A stretch of 46,447 bases of DNA from JAHJDR01 sp964609965 (GTDB lineage Bacteria > UBA10199 > JADGCS01), in contig CAZSTS010000018.1 in assembly GCA_964609965.1 (NCBI GenBank), positions 1 through 46,447 on the forward strand, in the 5' to 3' direction. Positions 8,410-17,548 of the stretch are shown in pieces. The notes beneath the pieces were generated by a model. It was given only the letters and a program-made list of their open reading frames with translations, was not told the DNA's origin and did no database searches. A program made the position numbers and the translations under genes. How positions within the stretch are numbered: the stretch's first letter is position 1; each line of letters begins with the position of its first letter.

Positions 8410-8991
8410 CAAGCCCGGATTTCCTGTTTGGAAATGTTTTTGACACAGGGCAACGTAGGATTCATTGCCACCAATCATGATTTGTTCACCTTCTTTGATA
8501 ACCTTGCCATCAATGACTCGGGCATTCATGGTGGCCTTTTTGCCACACCAACAGATTGTTTTGAGCTCTTCGATTTCATCTGCCCAGGCCAAAAGCCACA
8601 TGCTGCCTTCAAAGAGATTTGTTCTAAAATCTGTGCGTAAGCCATAACAGATGATAGGGATGTCGAGATCATTTGTAATGAGTCGTAGCTGTTCGACTTG
8701 TTCTTTTTTAAGGAACTGTGCTTCGTCAAGAAGTATGCAACTAATTTTCACATCTTTGTCAAAATAGTTTTCTTTTACATGGTCATAAAAGTTCGTTGTG
8801 GTCGAAAATAAAAAGGATTTCATTTTAATCCCTGTTCTCGATGCAATACAGCCGGTTTCAAAACGGGTATCAAGCTGCGAGTTGAATAAGACGACTTTCA
8901 TTCCACGTTCTTCGTAGTTGTAAGCAACCTTGAGAAGATCAAGTGATTTGCCAGCACCCATGGCTGAGTAGCGAAAATAGAGTTTTGACAT
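8404..8991 (-). CDS. tdk: Thymidine kinase, type II
   Basis: The 195-residue enzyme phosphorylates deoxythymidine for nucleotide salvage. It has the Walker A loop YSAMGAGKS at residues 8-16, the Walker B-like CILLDEAQFL, the YGLRTDFR lasso precursor and the structural zinc cysteines in TICWCGKK, plus the final CQKHF. Length is standard. The last residues GNPGLS and the stop overlap the start of the 28-bp palindromic repeat. The leader carries a dyad at 9011-9047. It is probably the first gene of a tdk, VKOR-DsbA, ddl transcript. Confidence 0.96.
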   Translation of the reverse strand: MSKLYFRYSAMGAGKSLDLLKVAYNYEERGMKVVLFNSQLDTRFETGCIASRTGIKMKSFLFSTTTNFYDHVKENYFDKDVKISCILLDEAQFLKKEQVEQLRLITNDLDIPIICYGLRTDFRTNLFEGSMWLLAWADEIEELKTICWCGKKATMNARVIDGKVIKEGEQIMIGGNESYVALCQKHFQTGNPGLS

Positions 8992-9010
8992 CAGTTTTTT
9001 CCCTTCTGTT

Positions 9011-9047
9011 TTAAGAAATTTAGAAATCGGTAGACCGAGATTCTTAA
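9011..9047. promoter_or_regulatory. Dyad in the tdk leader
   Basis: A two-part inverted repeat (ttaagaa...ttcttaa with inner atcggt...accgag) starts 20 bases upstream of tdk. It could be a protein-binding operator or an RNA hairpin. No T-tract follows on either strand, so a terminator is unlikely. Confidence 0.4.
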
Positions 9048-9232
9048 AAGGTCAATCTTTCAGCAGTAACTCATGAAATTTGTGTGATATTTTTAACAGA
9101 ACTGTATCAGCACTACTACAAAAAAGGAAATCCATGCAGAACAAATTTATAACATATTGAATTTATAAGAGAATAAAACGCATCATTATGGCATGAAGGT
9201 TGCTTCTTTTCAGTTTCATGGAGAGGAAAATT

Positions 9233-11521
9233 ATGAATAAAATAACGATTAAAAGTGTTTTCGTCATTTTTATAATCCTAGTGTCTGTAAATTGTTCGGG
9301 CAAAGGTCCAGGTAATTCTGATGAGCCTACCTTAACATTGTTGCCTTATTATCTTACACAGGTTGATGAGAGTAGGTTGTCGGCGAGCCTCACTGTTAAT
9401 GATGCAGGGGGACTCATGGTTCATGAGCAAAATCTATTCATTTCAGATGGCGTTGTGCGTTCAGATAGCTTTGAACTAGAAAACAGTAAGGTTTATTTAT
9501 TCAAGATTGTTTTTTATTATCAAGATTCAGAGGATAATGTATTGCCAGTTGCTTATGTCCTTTTTTCACAAACTACCTCTGACTCGTCCTTAAATATTAC
9601 TTATCTCGAAGATACAGTAACCTATGAAAATAATGCATCAGCTAATAATGAACTCTTGCCTCAGTTTGACTACGGTATTTATGAAATTCCTAATTTAGAT
9701 ACTGATGGCGATGGTGAGAGTAATATATTTGAAATACTAGCTGGTACAGATCCCATTGTAGCAAATGAAACTAACAATAACACAAACACAGATGATGAGG
9801 TGTGTTCAATTTATTACAATCTCTATTATGATCAAGATGAAGATGGGTACGGTGATTCAGATGTCTCTGTTCTTTCGTGTTCGTCTCATATGCTTGGGTA
9901 TGTGAATAATGGTTCTGATTGCGATGATGATGATGCCACAATTAACCCAAACAAGGCCTGGTATGAAGATCAGGATGGAGATGGGTATGGGGATCGCGGA
10001 TCGTGGGTTGTGGGCTGTGAACCGCCAGAGGGATACGTGTCTGATTTAACAGATTGTGATGATGCAGATTTGTTAGTTCATCCAGGAGTAGTAGAGATTT
10101 GCTTCGATGGTGTAGACAATAACTGTGATGGTTCGCCAAATAGTTGTTCTGTTACAGGGATTTTTGAAGTCGCTGATATTAGTACCAAGTTTTTTGGTGA
10201 GGTTGAGGGTGATTATGCGGGCTGGCAAGTTGCTGGTGGTGACTTTGATGGTAATGGTGTGGGTGATTTTATTATTGGGGCTATTGGTGATGATACAAAT
10301 GGTAGTGGATCTGGTGCAGTTTATCTCTATTATAATGGTGTTAGTGATGATCAGCTAGATTTATCATTAGCAGACACAAAAATCTTGGGTAGCTATCAAT
10401 TAGATTCTCTTGGCGAGTCTTCTGTTTCGGCTGGAGATGTAAATGCTGATGGGTATGAAGACTTGCTCGTTGGAGCTTATAAGCGTTCTTATAATTTTGA
10501 TCATGCTGGAGCAGTCTATTTATTCTATGGCCCAATTCAAAATAGTCAATTTGTTGGTGAAGAGGAAGCCGATGCAATCTTTATAGGAGAAGATGAGAGT
10601 GATTTTGCAGGAGGGCGAGTCAAAGGTGCTGGAGATGTGAATGGTGATGGGTATGATGATATCTTAATTAGCGCAATTGGGGGTAAGGTTTATGGCATAG
10701 ATCTTGGTAAGGTTTATCTCATATATGGTCCTATAGACTCTGGTATTCATTATCTCTCAGATGCCAATGCAATATTTGTTGGTGAATCATCTTCATCATA
10801 TACTGGCTACAGTCTTTCTGCCGGTGATGTTAATGGTGATGGGTATAGCGATATTATGATTGGGGGAATGTATGATGATACAAATGGAAATGGTTCAGGT
10901 TCTGCTTATCTAATTTATGGTCCAATAGAAGATGGAAATTATGATTTAGCTAATATTGACGTTAAGTTTAGGGGGGAATCAGCTGAAGATATTGCAGGCG
11001 TTGATGTATCTCTTGCAGGAGATATTAATGGTGATGGGTATGATGATGTCATGATTGGGGCAATGTATAATGATGCTAATGGAAGTAATTCGGGTGCTGC
11101 GTATCTATTTTATGGGCCAGTTTCACAAGGGGACTTTATTTTATCAGAAGCCAATATCAAATTCGTAGGTGCGGAATCATCGGATTATGCGGGTACTGCT
11201 TTATCAACTGGAGCAGATCTGAATGGAGATGGCTTTGATGATATACTCATTGGTGCTTTAGGAATAAATAATAACTCAGGCGCTTGTTATATATTTTATG
11301 GTAAGAGTGGAGAGTATGATGCTGTTACTAATTTGTCATTGGCTGACGTTGTTATTCATGGCGAAAATGCAGCAGATCATTTTTGTGCTCAAGGAGGAGT
11401 TGCTTATGTTCCTGATTTTGATGGTGATGGATTGGATGATCTAATTATTGGTGCACCATATCAAGATGTGGATGGAGATCAAGCTGGTGCAGCGTATTTG
11501 GTTTCGCTTTCACCGTATTAG
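9233..11521 (+). CDS. FG-GAP seven-blade beta-propeller lipoprotein with MopE-type metal-binding motifs
   Basis: The start at 9233 follows GAGAGGAAAATT; an in-frame upstream start lacks a ribosome-binding site. The 762-residue protein has a lipoprotein-like signal (VFVIFIILVSVNCSG), although Asn before Cys is unusual for a lipobox. After a beta-rich region come a DTDGDGES thrombospondin-3-like loop and two DQDxDGYGD...SDCDD/TDCDD units, ending in CFDGVDNNCDG. These match the Cys/Asp-rich motif of MopE-like secreted metal-binding proteins. From about residue 310, seven FG-GAP repeats follow (each with AGDVNGDGYDD and a YLxYGP end), enough for one integrin-type propeller with Ca-binding loops. 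A surface adhesion or binding role is inferred. The stop overlaps the convergent nadB stop by four bases. Confidence 0.87.
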   Translation: MNKITIKSVFVIFIILVSVNCSGKGPGNSDEPTLTLLPYYLTQVDESRLSASLTVNDAGGLMVHEQNLFISDGVVRSDSFELENSKVYLFKIVFYYQDSEDNVLPVAYVLFSQTTSDSSLNITYLEDTVTYENNASANNELLPQFDYGIYEIPNLDTDGDGESNIFEILAGTDPIVANETNNNTNTDDEVCSIYYNLYYDQDEDGYGDSDVSVLSCSSHMLGYVNNGSDCDDDDATINPNKAWYEDQDGDGYGDRGSWVVGCEPPEGYVSDLTDCDDADLLVHPGVVEICFDGVDNNCDGSPNSCSVTGIFEVADISTKFFGEVEGDYAGWQVAGGDFDGNGVGDFIIGAIGDDTNGSGSGAVYLYYNGVSDDQLDLSLADTKILGSYQLDSLGESSVSAGDVNADGYEDLLVGAYKRSYNFDHAGAVYLFYGPIQNSQFVGEEEADAIFIGEDESDFAGGRVKGAGDVNGDGYDDILISAIGGKVYGIDLGKVYLIYGPIDSGIHYLSDANAIFVGESSSSYTGYSLSAGDVNGDGYSDIMIGGMYDDTNGNGSGSAYLIYGPIEDGNYDLANIDVKFRGESAEDIAGVDVSLAGDINGDGYDDVMIGAMYNDANGSNSGAAYLFYGPVSQGDFILSEANIKFVGAESSDYAGTALSTGADLNGDGFDDILIGALGINNNSGACYIFYGKSGEYDAVTNLSLADVVIHGENAADHFCAQGGVAYVPDFDGDGLDDLIIGAPYQDVDGDQAGAAYLVSLSPY

Positions 11522-13104
11522 CTCCTCACTATATTAAATCGACGGCTCTTCTTCTTAGCAGATGGGTAATCAATATTATAATGGAGACCAATAGATTCCT
11601 TACGTTGTAGGGCAGACTTCATGGTGAGATCAGCGACGCGGCAAATATTTCTAAGCTCTAAAAGATCTGGAGTAAGAGTAAAATTCCAATAATACTCTCT
11701 GATTTCATCAAGGAGAATATTAATTCGATTTTGCGCTCTGAGGAGTCTTTTGTTGCTTCGTACGATACCCACATAATTCCACATCAGCCGTCTGATCTCA
11801 TCCCAATTATGAGAAATCACAACCATTTCATCTGAATCAGTGGCTTTTCCTGGATCCCATTGTTTAACAGCTATACGTGTCACTAAGTCTAGATCTTTTC
11901 TTTTTGTGAGGTCTTGATACACAAAGTCAGCAAAAGAAATTCCTTCTAGAAGTGAATTGGATGCCAATCGATTAGCTCCATGCATTCCAGAACAACTGAC
12001 TTCGCCAATGGCATAAAGATTAGTGATGTCAGTTCTTCCTCTTAGGTCAACAACAACACCACCACAGAAATAATGGGCAGCAGGGACAACAGGGATAGGT
12101 TCTTTTGCAATATCATAACCAAATTTGCGACAGGTCTTGTAAATATTTGGAAAACGTTTTTTGAGGAAGTCGCGAGAAAGATGTGTTGTATCGAGGTGCA
12201 CGTAATAATCACCACGCCTTTTGAGTTCATTATCAATAGCCCTAGCTACAATGTCTCTCGGTGCGAGCTCTGCGCGTTTGTGATAACGGGACATAAACCG
12301 TTTGCCATTTGTTAATTTAAGTTTGCCTCCTTCGCCACGAAGAGCTTCTGATATTAAGAATGATTTTGCTTTGGCATGGTGAAGACATGTGGGATGGAAC
12401 TGGACAAATTCGAGATTGGCTATTCGACAATCTGCTCTGTAAGCCATGGCAATGCCATCGCCTGAGGCAATATCTGGATTAGAAGTATAAAGATAAGTTT
12501 TTCCTGCACCACCTGTTGCGAGAACCGTAGCCCTAGATTTAATTGTGATTACTTTTAGAGTTTTGTTGTTGAGTACATAGACACCGTAGCAAAGGCCTCT
12601 TTGTACTCTCTTTTTTAAATGACGTTGGCAAATTAAGTCGACGGCTGTGTGGTGTTCCAAAACTTTTATGCGAGGGTGTTTTTGAACTTGGTTAAGAAGT
12701 TTTGTGATAATTTCATAACCTGTAAGATCTCTAGCGTGAAGGACTCTTCGCTTGGAGTGACCACCTTCTATGCCCAAATCAAACTCTTTTTGGCTTTTTC
12801 GTGAAAACTTAACCCCTATTTGTAAGAGCTCATCAATCAAACGAGGGCCAGCACAAACAATTTTTTCTACAGCTTTTTGGTCATTAAGATTAGCGCCTGC
12901 TTGAAGAGTGTCTTTTATATGAGAATCAAAGTTATCTTTACTAGCGATAACTGAAGCAATGCCTCCTTGAGCATAACGCGTATTGGATTCTTCTGCATCT
13001 GTTTTGGTTACAAGAATTACATCAAAATCATTTGCTGCTTTGAGGGCAAGGCTTAAGCCTGCTATTCCAGTTCCAATGATAACAATGTCGGTTTTTAAAT
13101 TCAT
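11518..13104 (-). CDS. nadB: L-aspartate oxidase
   Basis: The 528-residue flavoprotein oxidises L-aspartate to iminoaspartate, the first step of de novo NAD synthesis. The N-terminal dinucleotide fold IVIIGTGIAGLSLALKA, the RYAQGGIASVI active-site block, EFVQFHPTCL, HYFCGGVVVDLRGRT and the C-terminal GMHGANRLASNSLLEG are diagnostic of the NadB/SdhA family. No succinate dehydrogenase iron-sulfur partner is adjacent, which favours NadB. The nadA and nadC genes are not in the window. The upstream hydrolase gene ends one base before this start, so the pair is probably co-transcribed. Confidence 0.95.
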   Translation of the reverse strand: MNLKTDIVIIGTGIAGLSLALKAANDFDVILVTKTDAEESNTRYAQGGIASVIASKDNFDSHIKDTLQAGANLNDQKAVEKIVCAGPRLIDELLQIGVKFSRKSQKEFDLGIEGGHSKRRVLHARDLTGYEIITKLLNQVQKHPRIKVLEHHTAVDLICQRHLKKRVQRGLCYGVYVLNNKTLKVITIKSRATVLATGGAGKTYLYTSNPDIASGDGIAMAYRADCRIANLEFVQFHPTCLHHAKAKSFLISEALRGEGGKLKLTNGKRFMSRYHKRAELAPRDIVARAIDNELKRRGDYYVHLDTTHLSRDFLKKRFPNIYKTCRKFGYDIAKEPIPVVPAAHYFCGGVVVDLRGRTDITNLYAIGEVSCSGMHGANRLASNSLLEGISFADFVYQDLTKRKDLDLVTRIAVKQWDPGKATDSDEMVVISHNWDEIRRLMWNYVGIVRSNKRLLRAQNRINILLDEIREYYWNFTLTPDLLELRNICRVADLTMKSALQRKESIGLHYNIDYPSAKKKSRRFNIVRS

Positions 13105-13105
13105 A

Positions 13106-13999
13106 TTACTTTTCCCAAGACCCTAAGGATTTCAGAAAATCTTCAATTCTTTTGTTAATGATTTCGGGAAATTCCATCAACGAATAATGTGAGGCATTTT
13201 CTAGCATCATGAGTTCGGATTTTTTAATTTTCTCACACATTTCTATGGCCACATGGCTTGGTGTCATGATGTCTTTAGTCCCAGCAATAATAAGGGCAGG
13301 GACTTTGATTTTGCTGAGCACATCTGTGGCATCATGTTCATTGAGCTGATCTAAAAGTTCTGAATAGAGTGAGAGATCTGTATTAACAATATCATGAGCT
13401 ACTTGTCTGAACATGTCTGAATTAAGATTCTTATTAATCATACCAAGCTTGGTGACAAGTTTAATAAAGTCATTGCTATCAATGACAAGCTTAGCAATGG
13501 GCTTAAGCTTGGGCTGGAGCCTTGGCATGAGGGTTTTGAGAAGCATGTTTGTTTTTGGGATGATGTACTTGCTCAAAGGTGAATTGAGAACAGTGTCATA
13601 AGGATAACCACTCGTGCCATTGATGAGAATCATGCCTTTGTATTGCTTGGCGTGTTTTCGGTAATATTCCAAACAAACCTGGACACCCATAGACCAGCCA
13701 GCAAAGAAGGCTTGTTCCACACCTTCTTTTTTAAGAAGCATGTCAAGGTCACGGCAGTGATGTGCTATGCTAAGGTTTTTGAGGTTTTTGGGTCTGTCTG
13801 AAGTGACAATGCCACGGTAGTCCCAGGCGATGAATTTATATTTATTTTTGAAGTGTTCGTATAAAGGTGCCCAAGCAGCTATTGTACCGCCTAGACCATT
13901 GCAGAGAATAAAGTGCTTTTTTCCACGGCCAAGGACTTGATAGCCAATTTTGGTGCCATCAAATGATTTGAAGAATTTTTGGTGGACTTTTAAGTTCAT
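13106..13999 (-). CDS. Alpha/beta hydrolase
   Basis: The 297-residue protein has the alpha/beta hydrolase fold: an oxyanion-region NGLGG, the beta-strand KYKFIAWDYRG, the nucleophile elbow AGWSMG (Ser about residue 106), the acid in IIAGTKDIMTP and the catalytic His in NASHYSLMEFP. No signal peptide is visible, so it should be cytoplasmic. The substrate cannot be read from the sequence. It lies one base upstream of nadB in the same direction, though no functional tie to NAD synthesis is evident. The ribosome-binding site is weak. Confidence 0.87.
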   Translation of the reverse strand: MNLKVHQKFFKSFDGTKIGYQVLGRGKKHFILCNGLGGTIAAWAPLYEHFKNKYKFIAWDYRGIVTSDRPKNLKNLSIAHHCRDLDMLLKKEGVEQAFFAGWSMGVQVCLEYYRKHAKQYKGMILINGTSGYPYDTVLNSPLSKYIIPKTNMLLKTLMPRLQPKLKPIAKLVIDSNDFIKLVTKLGMINKNLNSDMFRQVAHDIVNTDLSLYSELLDQLNEHDATDVLSKIKVPALIIAGTKDIMTPSHVAIEMCEKIKKSELMMLENASHYSLMEFPEIINKRIEDFLKSLGSWEK

Positions 14000-14104
14000 T
14001 TTATTAGCTGCTATCTTTCATTGATTATAGCTTAAATGCTGATTTTAGTTGAATACAACCGCGATTTTTTGTCATAAAAGGCTTTAAATAGCAAGGAGTT
14101 CATC

Positions 14105-14512
14105 GTGTACTTTCAGCGTTACTTTTTCGACAAAGGACTTAGGTTTTTCTGCCAAGAATGTGGCAAATGCTGCACTGGCGAACCGGGTGTTATTAGGGTC
14201 ACACAAAAAGAGATTGATGAAATTGCAAAACACCTAAGCATAACACCCACTAATATCAGAGAGTTTTTTTGTTTTCCCTATGAAGGGGTTTATACAATCC
14301 GTGAGCATGAGGATGGTCGCTGCTTTTTTTATGAAAAAGGATGCAAAATCTACCCTGTGAGACCTAGGCAATGTCGATCTTTTCCTTTTTGGATAAACAT
14401 CATTCGCTCAAAAGAAAATTGGGATAAAGCTTCTAAAGATTGCCCAGGAATTGGGCAGGGGAGGTTGTATTCAAAGGAGGAAATTGTGGGGATATTAAAA
14501 AATGAAAAATGA
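14105..14512 (+). CDS. YkgJ family cysteine-cluster protein
   Basis: The 135-residue protein begins at a GTG preceded by AAGGAG at good spacing. It contains the cluster CQECGKCCTGEPG near residue 17, then CFFYEKGCKIYPVRPRQCRSFPFW and a final DCPGIGQG, giving the eight-cysteine pattern of the YkgJ/UPF0153 family, thought to bind zinc or an iron-sulfur cluster. The biochemical role is unknown. The final residues (LKNEK) and stop come from an AT-rich repetitive stretch (14500-14580) built of ATAAATGAAAAAT-like words. Confidence 0.85.
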   Translation: MYFQRYFFDKGLRFFCQECGKCCTGEPGVIRVTQKEIDEIAKHLSITPTNIREFFCFPYEGVYTIREHEDGRCFFYEKGCKIYPVRPRQCRSFPFWINIIRSKENWDKASKDCPGIGQGRLYSKEEIVGILKNEK

Positions 14513-14580
14513 ACAATACATAAATGAAAAATAAATATTCATTGTTCGTTTATGTATTTTTCAATTTTCAAAAAATGTAT

Positions 14581-15558
14581 TTAAATCCATCCCTCTTCAT
14601 AATAACTTTTTACCGTCTCCTTCAATGCTTCACTCAAAGACACTGTAGCCTGCCAATCAAAATCATTTTTTAGCTTTTTACTCGAAACCATCCAGGCATC
14701 AGCGCCAAGTTGATCATAATACTTTTTATCAAAAATATTTTTTGTTCGAAAGAGATTCGAAATGAATGTGTTTGCTTTCATAAAAATATAAAGCAAGCAT
14801 TTTGGGACGGGAATGATTCGTATGGATTTATCCAAAGCCTTGCCAACTTCTTTCCAAAGGTCTTGAGGTGTTGTGGGTGTGTCGTTTGAAACAAAGTAAA
14901 GACGATGATCGTGACTGTGATCAAAGATCAAAAGATCAATGGCTTTAATCAAATCATCAATAGCAATAAAACTGATGGGTTGTTTTTTCTTTCTTAAAAT
15001 AAAACCAAAACCGTGTTTTGCCATTTTAAAAAGATTCAAAATGTTAGTATCTAATGGACCAATCACACTGGGAGGTCTGATAATTGTGACAGGGAAATCA
15101 TTCTGGCTCATTAGTATGTTTTCAGCAGCCAGCTTGGCTCTGCCATAAGCATCAATAGGTTGGGGTGTGTCAGGTTCAACAAGCTGTCGATCAATGGGAG
15201 AAGGGCCTGCTGCTGCTTGCGAGCTTGCAAAAACAAATTGTGTAGGTGTCCAGCTTTGTCTGTGTAAGCAATCTAAGAGGTCTTTCACAGCAGTCAAATT
15301 GTCCTTTTCATAGTCGATGAGTTTTCTTGCTGTTACTGTTCCTGCCAGATGTATCACCTGATCGCATTTGGGAATGATGAAATTAGGATCTTTAAAAGAT
15401 TCTAGATTGCCTCGAAGGATCTCAATATTCTCTTTAGGAAGAAATCTTAACTTGGCATCATTGCGAACAAGGGCAACGACTTCGTGTCCTTTTTTGATAA
15501 GATGACGACAGAGGTGAATACCAATGAATCCAGTGGCTCCTGTGACGAAAAATTTCAT
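14581..15558 (-). CDS. NAD-dependent epimerase/dehydratase (extended SDR)
   Basis: The 325-residue protein has the extended short-chain dehydrogenase layout: N-terminal GATGFIGIHLCRHLI, the DQVIHLAGTV strand, catalytic YGRAK (Tyr about residue 138) and PPSVIGPLD after it. The C-terminal half contains SFIAIDDLIKAIDLLI, typical of sugar epimerases and 3beta-HSD-like reductases. The substrate is unknown; nucleotide sugars or lipid-linked ketones are the main options. No sugar-biosynthesis genes lie nearby. No clear ribosome-binding site precedes the ATG. Confidence 0.88.
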   Translation of the reverse strand: MKFFVTGATGFIGIHLCRHLIKKGHEVVALVRNDAKLRFLPKENIEILRGNLESFKDPNFIIPKCDQVIHLAGTVTARKLIDYEKDNLTAVKDLLDCLHRQSWTPTQFVFASSQAAAGPSPIDRQLVEPDTPQPIDAYGRAKLAAENILMSQNDFPVTIIRPPSVIGPLDTNILNLFKMAKHGFGFILRKKKQPISFIAIDDLIKAIDLLIFDHSHDHRLYFVSNDTPTTPQDLWKEVGKALDKSIRIIPVPKCLLYIFMKANTFISNLFRTKNIFDKKYYDQLGADAWMVSSKKLKNDFDWQATVSLSEALKETVKSYYEEGWI

Positions 15559-15654
15559 ACACTTGTGATTAATGGAGTATTTGGCTAATAGTCAATGAGT
15601 ATTGAGGAATGGGTTGCTATCTAACCTGTTGTAATGTATAATGATTACGATAAA

Positions 15655-15776
15655 GGTCTGTTGAAAAATGCACATCTACTGCGTTGGATAAAAATTTAAT
15701 TCAATTACGTACTCAACCGTAGGTGCTTTCATTAAATTTATCATCCGTCTTGTATCTGCACATTTTTGAACAGACC
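15655..15776. repeat. 122-bp element with long terminal inverted repeats
   Basis: The left end ggtctgttgaaaaatgcaca and the right end, read in reverse complement (ggtctgttcaaaaatgtgca), are near-identical. The interior has no coding potential. It resembles the noncoding palindromic elements scattered through many proteobacterial genomes. It lies just upstream of the M48-like gene and could supply transcription signals. Confidence 0.75.
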
Positions 15777-15798
15777 CTGACTGCAAAGGAAAAAGCTC

Positions 15799-16503
15799 AT
15801 GGGACTTAGAATTGAAACAACAGGTTCCGCACTCACTGATCTAAAAAATGCCCCAAAGGTATCTGGTGGCCGAGGTGCCGGTCCAGTTGCAGAAGCGCCA
15901 AAAAGTCTTGGTGAAACTCCTCCAAGAATTGTCTCACTTGCCGAAATTGGAGACCTTGCAGAACTTTTTGCTAAAGGCGGGGTTATTTCAAAGCTAAAAA
16001 GGCGTCTTAATAAGCTCAAAGGTAAAAAATGTCGTGTCACACCGGCTAAAGGCACCATTGCTTGTGTTGATAGTAATGATCTTGTTTATCTTGGTGTTGA
16101 ATTTTTACAGGAGTTTCAGAACGATGAAGCCATTCTTGCAGGTGTGATGGCCCATGAATGGGGACATACTTGCGCGCACAGGCCTGTGCAGCAGCAGCTC
16201 GATGTCTTAAATTGGGATCAGATCTTTGCTCTTAGACGTGAACACGAAACCCTTGCAGATGAGATAAGTGGACGCTTGATGGCTTTGATGGAATATCCTC
16301 CCAAGAAGTTTATTCAATTTCTCAAACGAAAAACAGGGGGAACGCATAATCTTAAATATCATGATCCTGAAATCCGGGCCAAAATCGTGATGAACGGTTT
16401 TAAGCAAGAAAAGAAAAAAATCAAATTTGCCAATGAATTGTTTCCTAATTCAGGCGGTTATCGTAATTTCTACCATTCAAAGATTATCGATGATGACATC
16501 TAA
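15799..16503 (+). CDS. M48-like zinc metallopeptidase, soluble
   Basis: The 234-residue protein carries the zinc site HEWGH (residues 119-123) in a GVMAHEWGHTC context and a third ligand candidate Glu155 in LADEISGRLM, the M48 arrangement. Unlike HtpX or BepA it has no transmembrane helix and no signal peptide. The first 45 residues are Gly/Pro/Ala-rich (VSGGRGAGPVAEAP) and look disordered. The AAAGGA ribosome-binding site is good. It could act as a cytoplasmic protease, or be exported by a signal-less route. Its substrate is unknown, and it is monocistronic or leads the pterin genes. Confidence 0.8.
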   Translation: MGLRIETTGSALTDLKNAPKVSGGRGAGPVAEAPKSLGETPPRIVSLAEIGDLAELFAKGGVISKLKRRLNKLKGKKCRVTPAKGTIACVDSNDLVYLGVEFLQEFQNDEAILAGVMAHEWGHTCAHRPVQQQLDVLNWDQIFALRREHETLADEISGRLMALMEYPPKKFIQFLKRKTGGTHNLKYHDPEIRAKIVMNGFKQEKKKIKFANELFPNSGGYRNFYHSKIIDDDI

Positions 16504-16560
16504 ATAACTTGCTCCAAAATATATATTTCCCTATAAATTCCATCCAAACAAGGAACAATT

Positions 16561-16929
16561 ATGAGTGAACAATATGACAAAATTGTCTGCAATGGCTTGA
16601 AATATGAGTGTTTATTGGGAATTCACGAAAATGAACGGGCTGTAAAGCAAAAGATTAGAGTTGATTTTGAAGCTGCAGTCGCTGCATTAGCGAGCCAAAG
16701 AGATGAGGCTCATGAAATCAAATGTGATTATTTTAAGGCAAATCTCATGATTGATGAGTTTCTTAAAGGAAGAAAATTTAATCTCATCGAAACTGTTACA
16801 CATGAGGTTGCTGATTTATTACTGAAGCAGTTTGATATTCTTGATGTGAAAGTGACTGTAACAAAGTTTCCTGCAGATATGCCAAACATGGATTCAGTAT
16901 CCTATTGTTGCTGCCGAAAGAATACATAA
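16561..16929 (+). CDS. folB: Dihydroneopterin aldolase
   Basis: The 122-residue protein matches FolB: an N-terminal CNGLKYECLLGIHENER, the active-site Glu/Lys region FNLIETVTHEVADLLL and the VTVTKFPADMP strand. FolB cleaves dihydroneopterin to 6-hydroxymethyl-dihydropterin in folate synthesis and forms an octamer. AAGGAAC precedes the ATG. Nine bases separate its stop from folE, so the two are an operon. The start KIVCNGLKYEC is conventional. Confidence 0.93.
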   Translation: MSEQYDKIVCNGLKYECLLGIHENERAVKQKIRVDFEAAVAALASQRDEAHEIKCDYFKANLMIDEFLKGRKFNLIETVTHEVADLLLKQFDILDVKVTVTKFPADMPNMDSVSYCCCRKNT

Positions 16930-16938
16930 AGGAGTTTT

Positions 16939-17544
16939 ATGTTAGATAAAGAAAATACAGCACGTGATTTAAGTCAAATTGATAACAAAACACTTATAGA
17001 AACAGCTACACGAAAGCTGCTTTTGGGAATAGGGGAGAATCCTGATCGTGAAGGTTTATTAACAACGCCTGAGCGTGTTGCCAAGTCGTATGAATTTCTG
17101 ACAAAAGGTTATCAAGAAGACCCTTCTGAGATTATTAAAAAAGCGATTTTTGAAGAAGATGTTGATGAGATGGTTGTAGTCAAAGACATTGAATTCTATT
17201 CAATGTGTGAACATCATCTTTTGCCTTTTTTTGGCAGTGCCCATATTGCCTATATTCCAAAGGGAAAGATAGTCGGTTTGTCAAAAGTAGCACGATTGAT
17301 CGAGATCTATGCTAGACGACTTCAGGTACAAGAAAGGATGACAAAACAAATTGCAGAGACGCTCAAGGAATGCCTCAATCCTCTTGGTGTGGCTGTGGTC
17401 ATCAAGGCAGAACATATGTGTATGCAAATGCGGGGTGTAGAAAAGCGTGAATCGGTCATGGTCACATCATCGATGATGGGGGCCTTTAAGAAAAATCCTG
17501 CCACACGTTCTGAGTTTATGGATTTTATTAAGAGTAGTTTGTAG
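16939..17544 (+). CDS. folE: GTP cyclohydrolase I (type IA)
   Basis: The 201-residue enzyme converts GTP to dihydroneopterin triphosphate, the entry step for both folate and queuosine. The zinc and substrate motif YSMCEHHLLPFFG and the later EHMCMQMRGVEKRES block provide the zinc cysteines and histidine and the catalytic residues. KIVGLSKVARLIEIYARRLQVQERMT is classic FolE. TAAAGGAG precedes the ATG. Its presence beside folB and queD groups the pterin pathway. A large palindrome separates it from queD. Confidence 0.97.
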   Translation: MLDKENTARDLSQIDNKTLIETATRKLLLGIGENPDREGLLTTPERVAKSYEFLTKGYQEDPSEIIKKAIFEEDVDEMVVVKDIEFYSMCEHHLLPFFGSAHIAYIPKGKIVGLSKVARLIEIYARRLQVQERMTKQIAETLKECLNPLGVAVVIKAEHMCMQMRGVEKRESVMVTSSMMGAFKKNPATRSEFMDFIKSSL

Positions 17545-17548
17545 GAGG

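Noticed and set aside
8363..8446. Longer start for the VKOR-DsbA protein
   Set aside because: It overlaps tdk and translates a palindromic repeat (LVLSERSESKESQ). The ATG at 8362 has a proper ribosome-binding site.
9942..10577. His-rich open frames antisense to the FG-GAP lipoprotein
   Set aside because: They are mirror images of the repetitive Asp/Gly codons and have no start signals.
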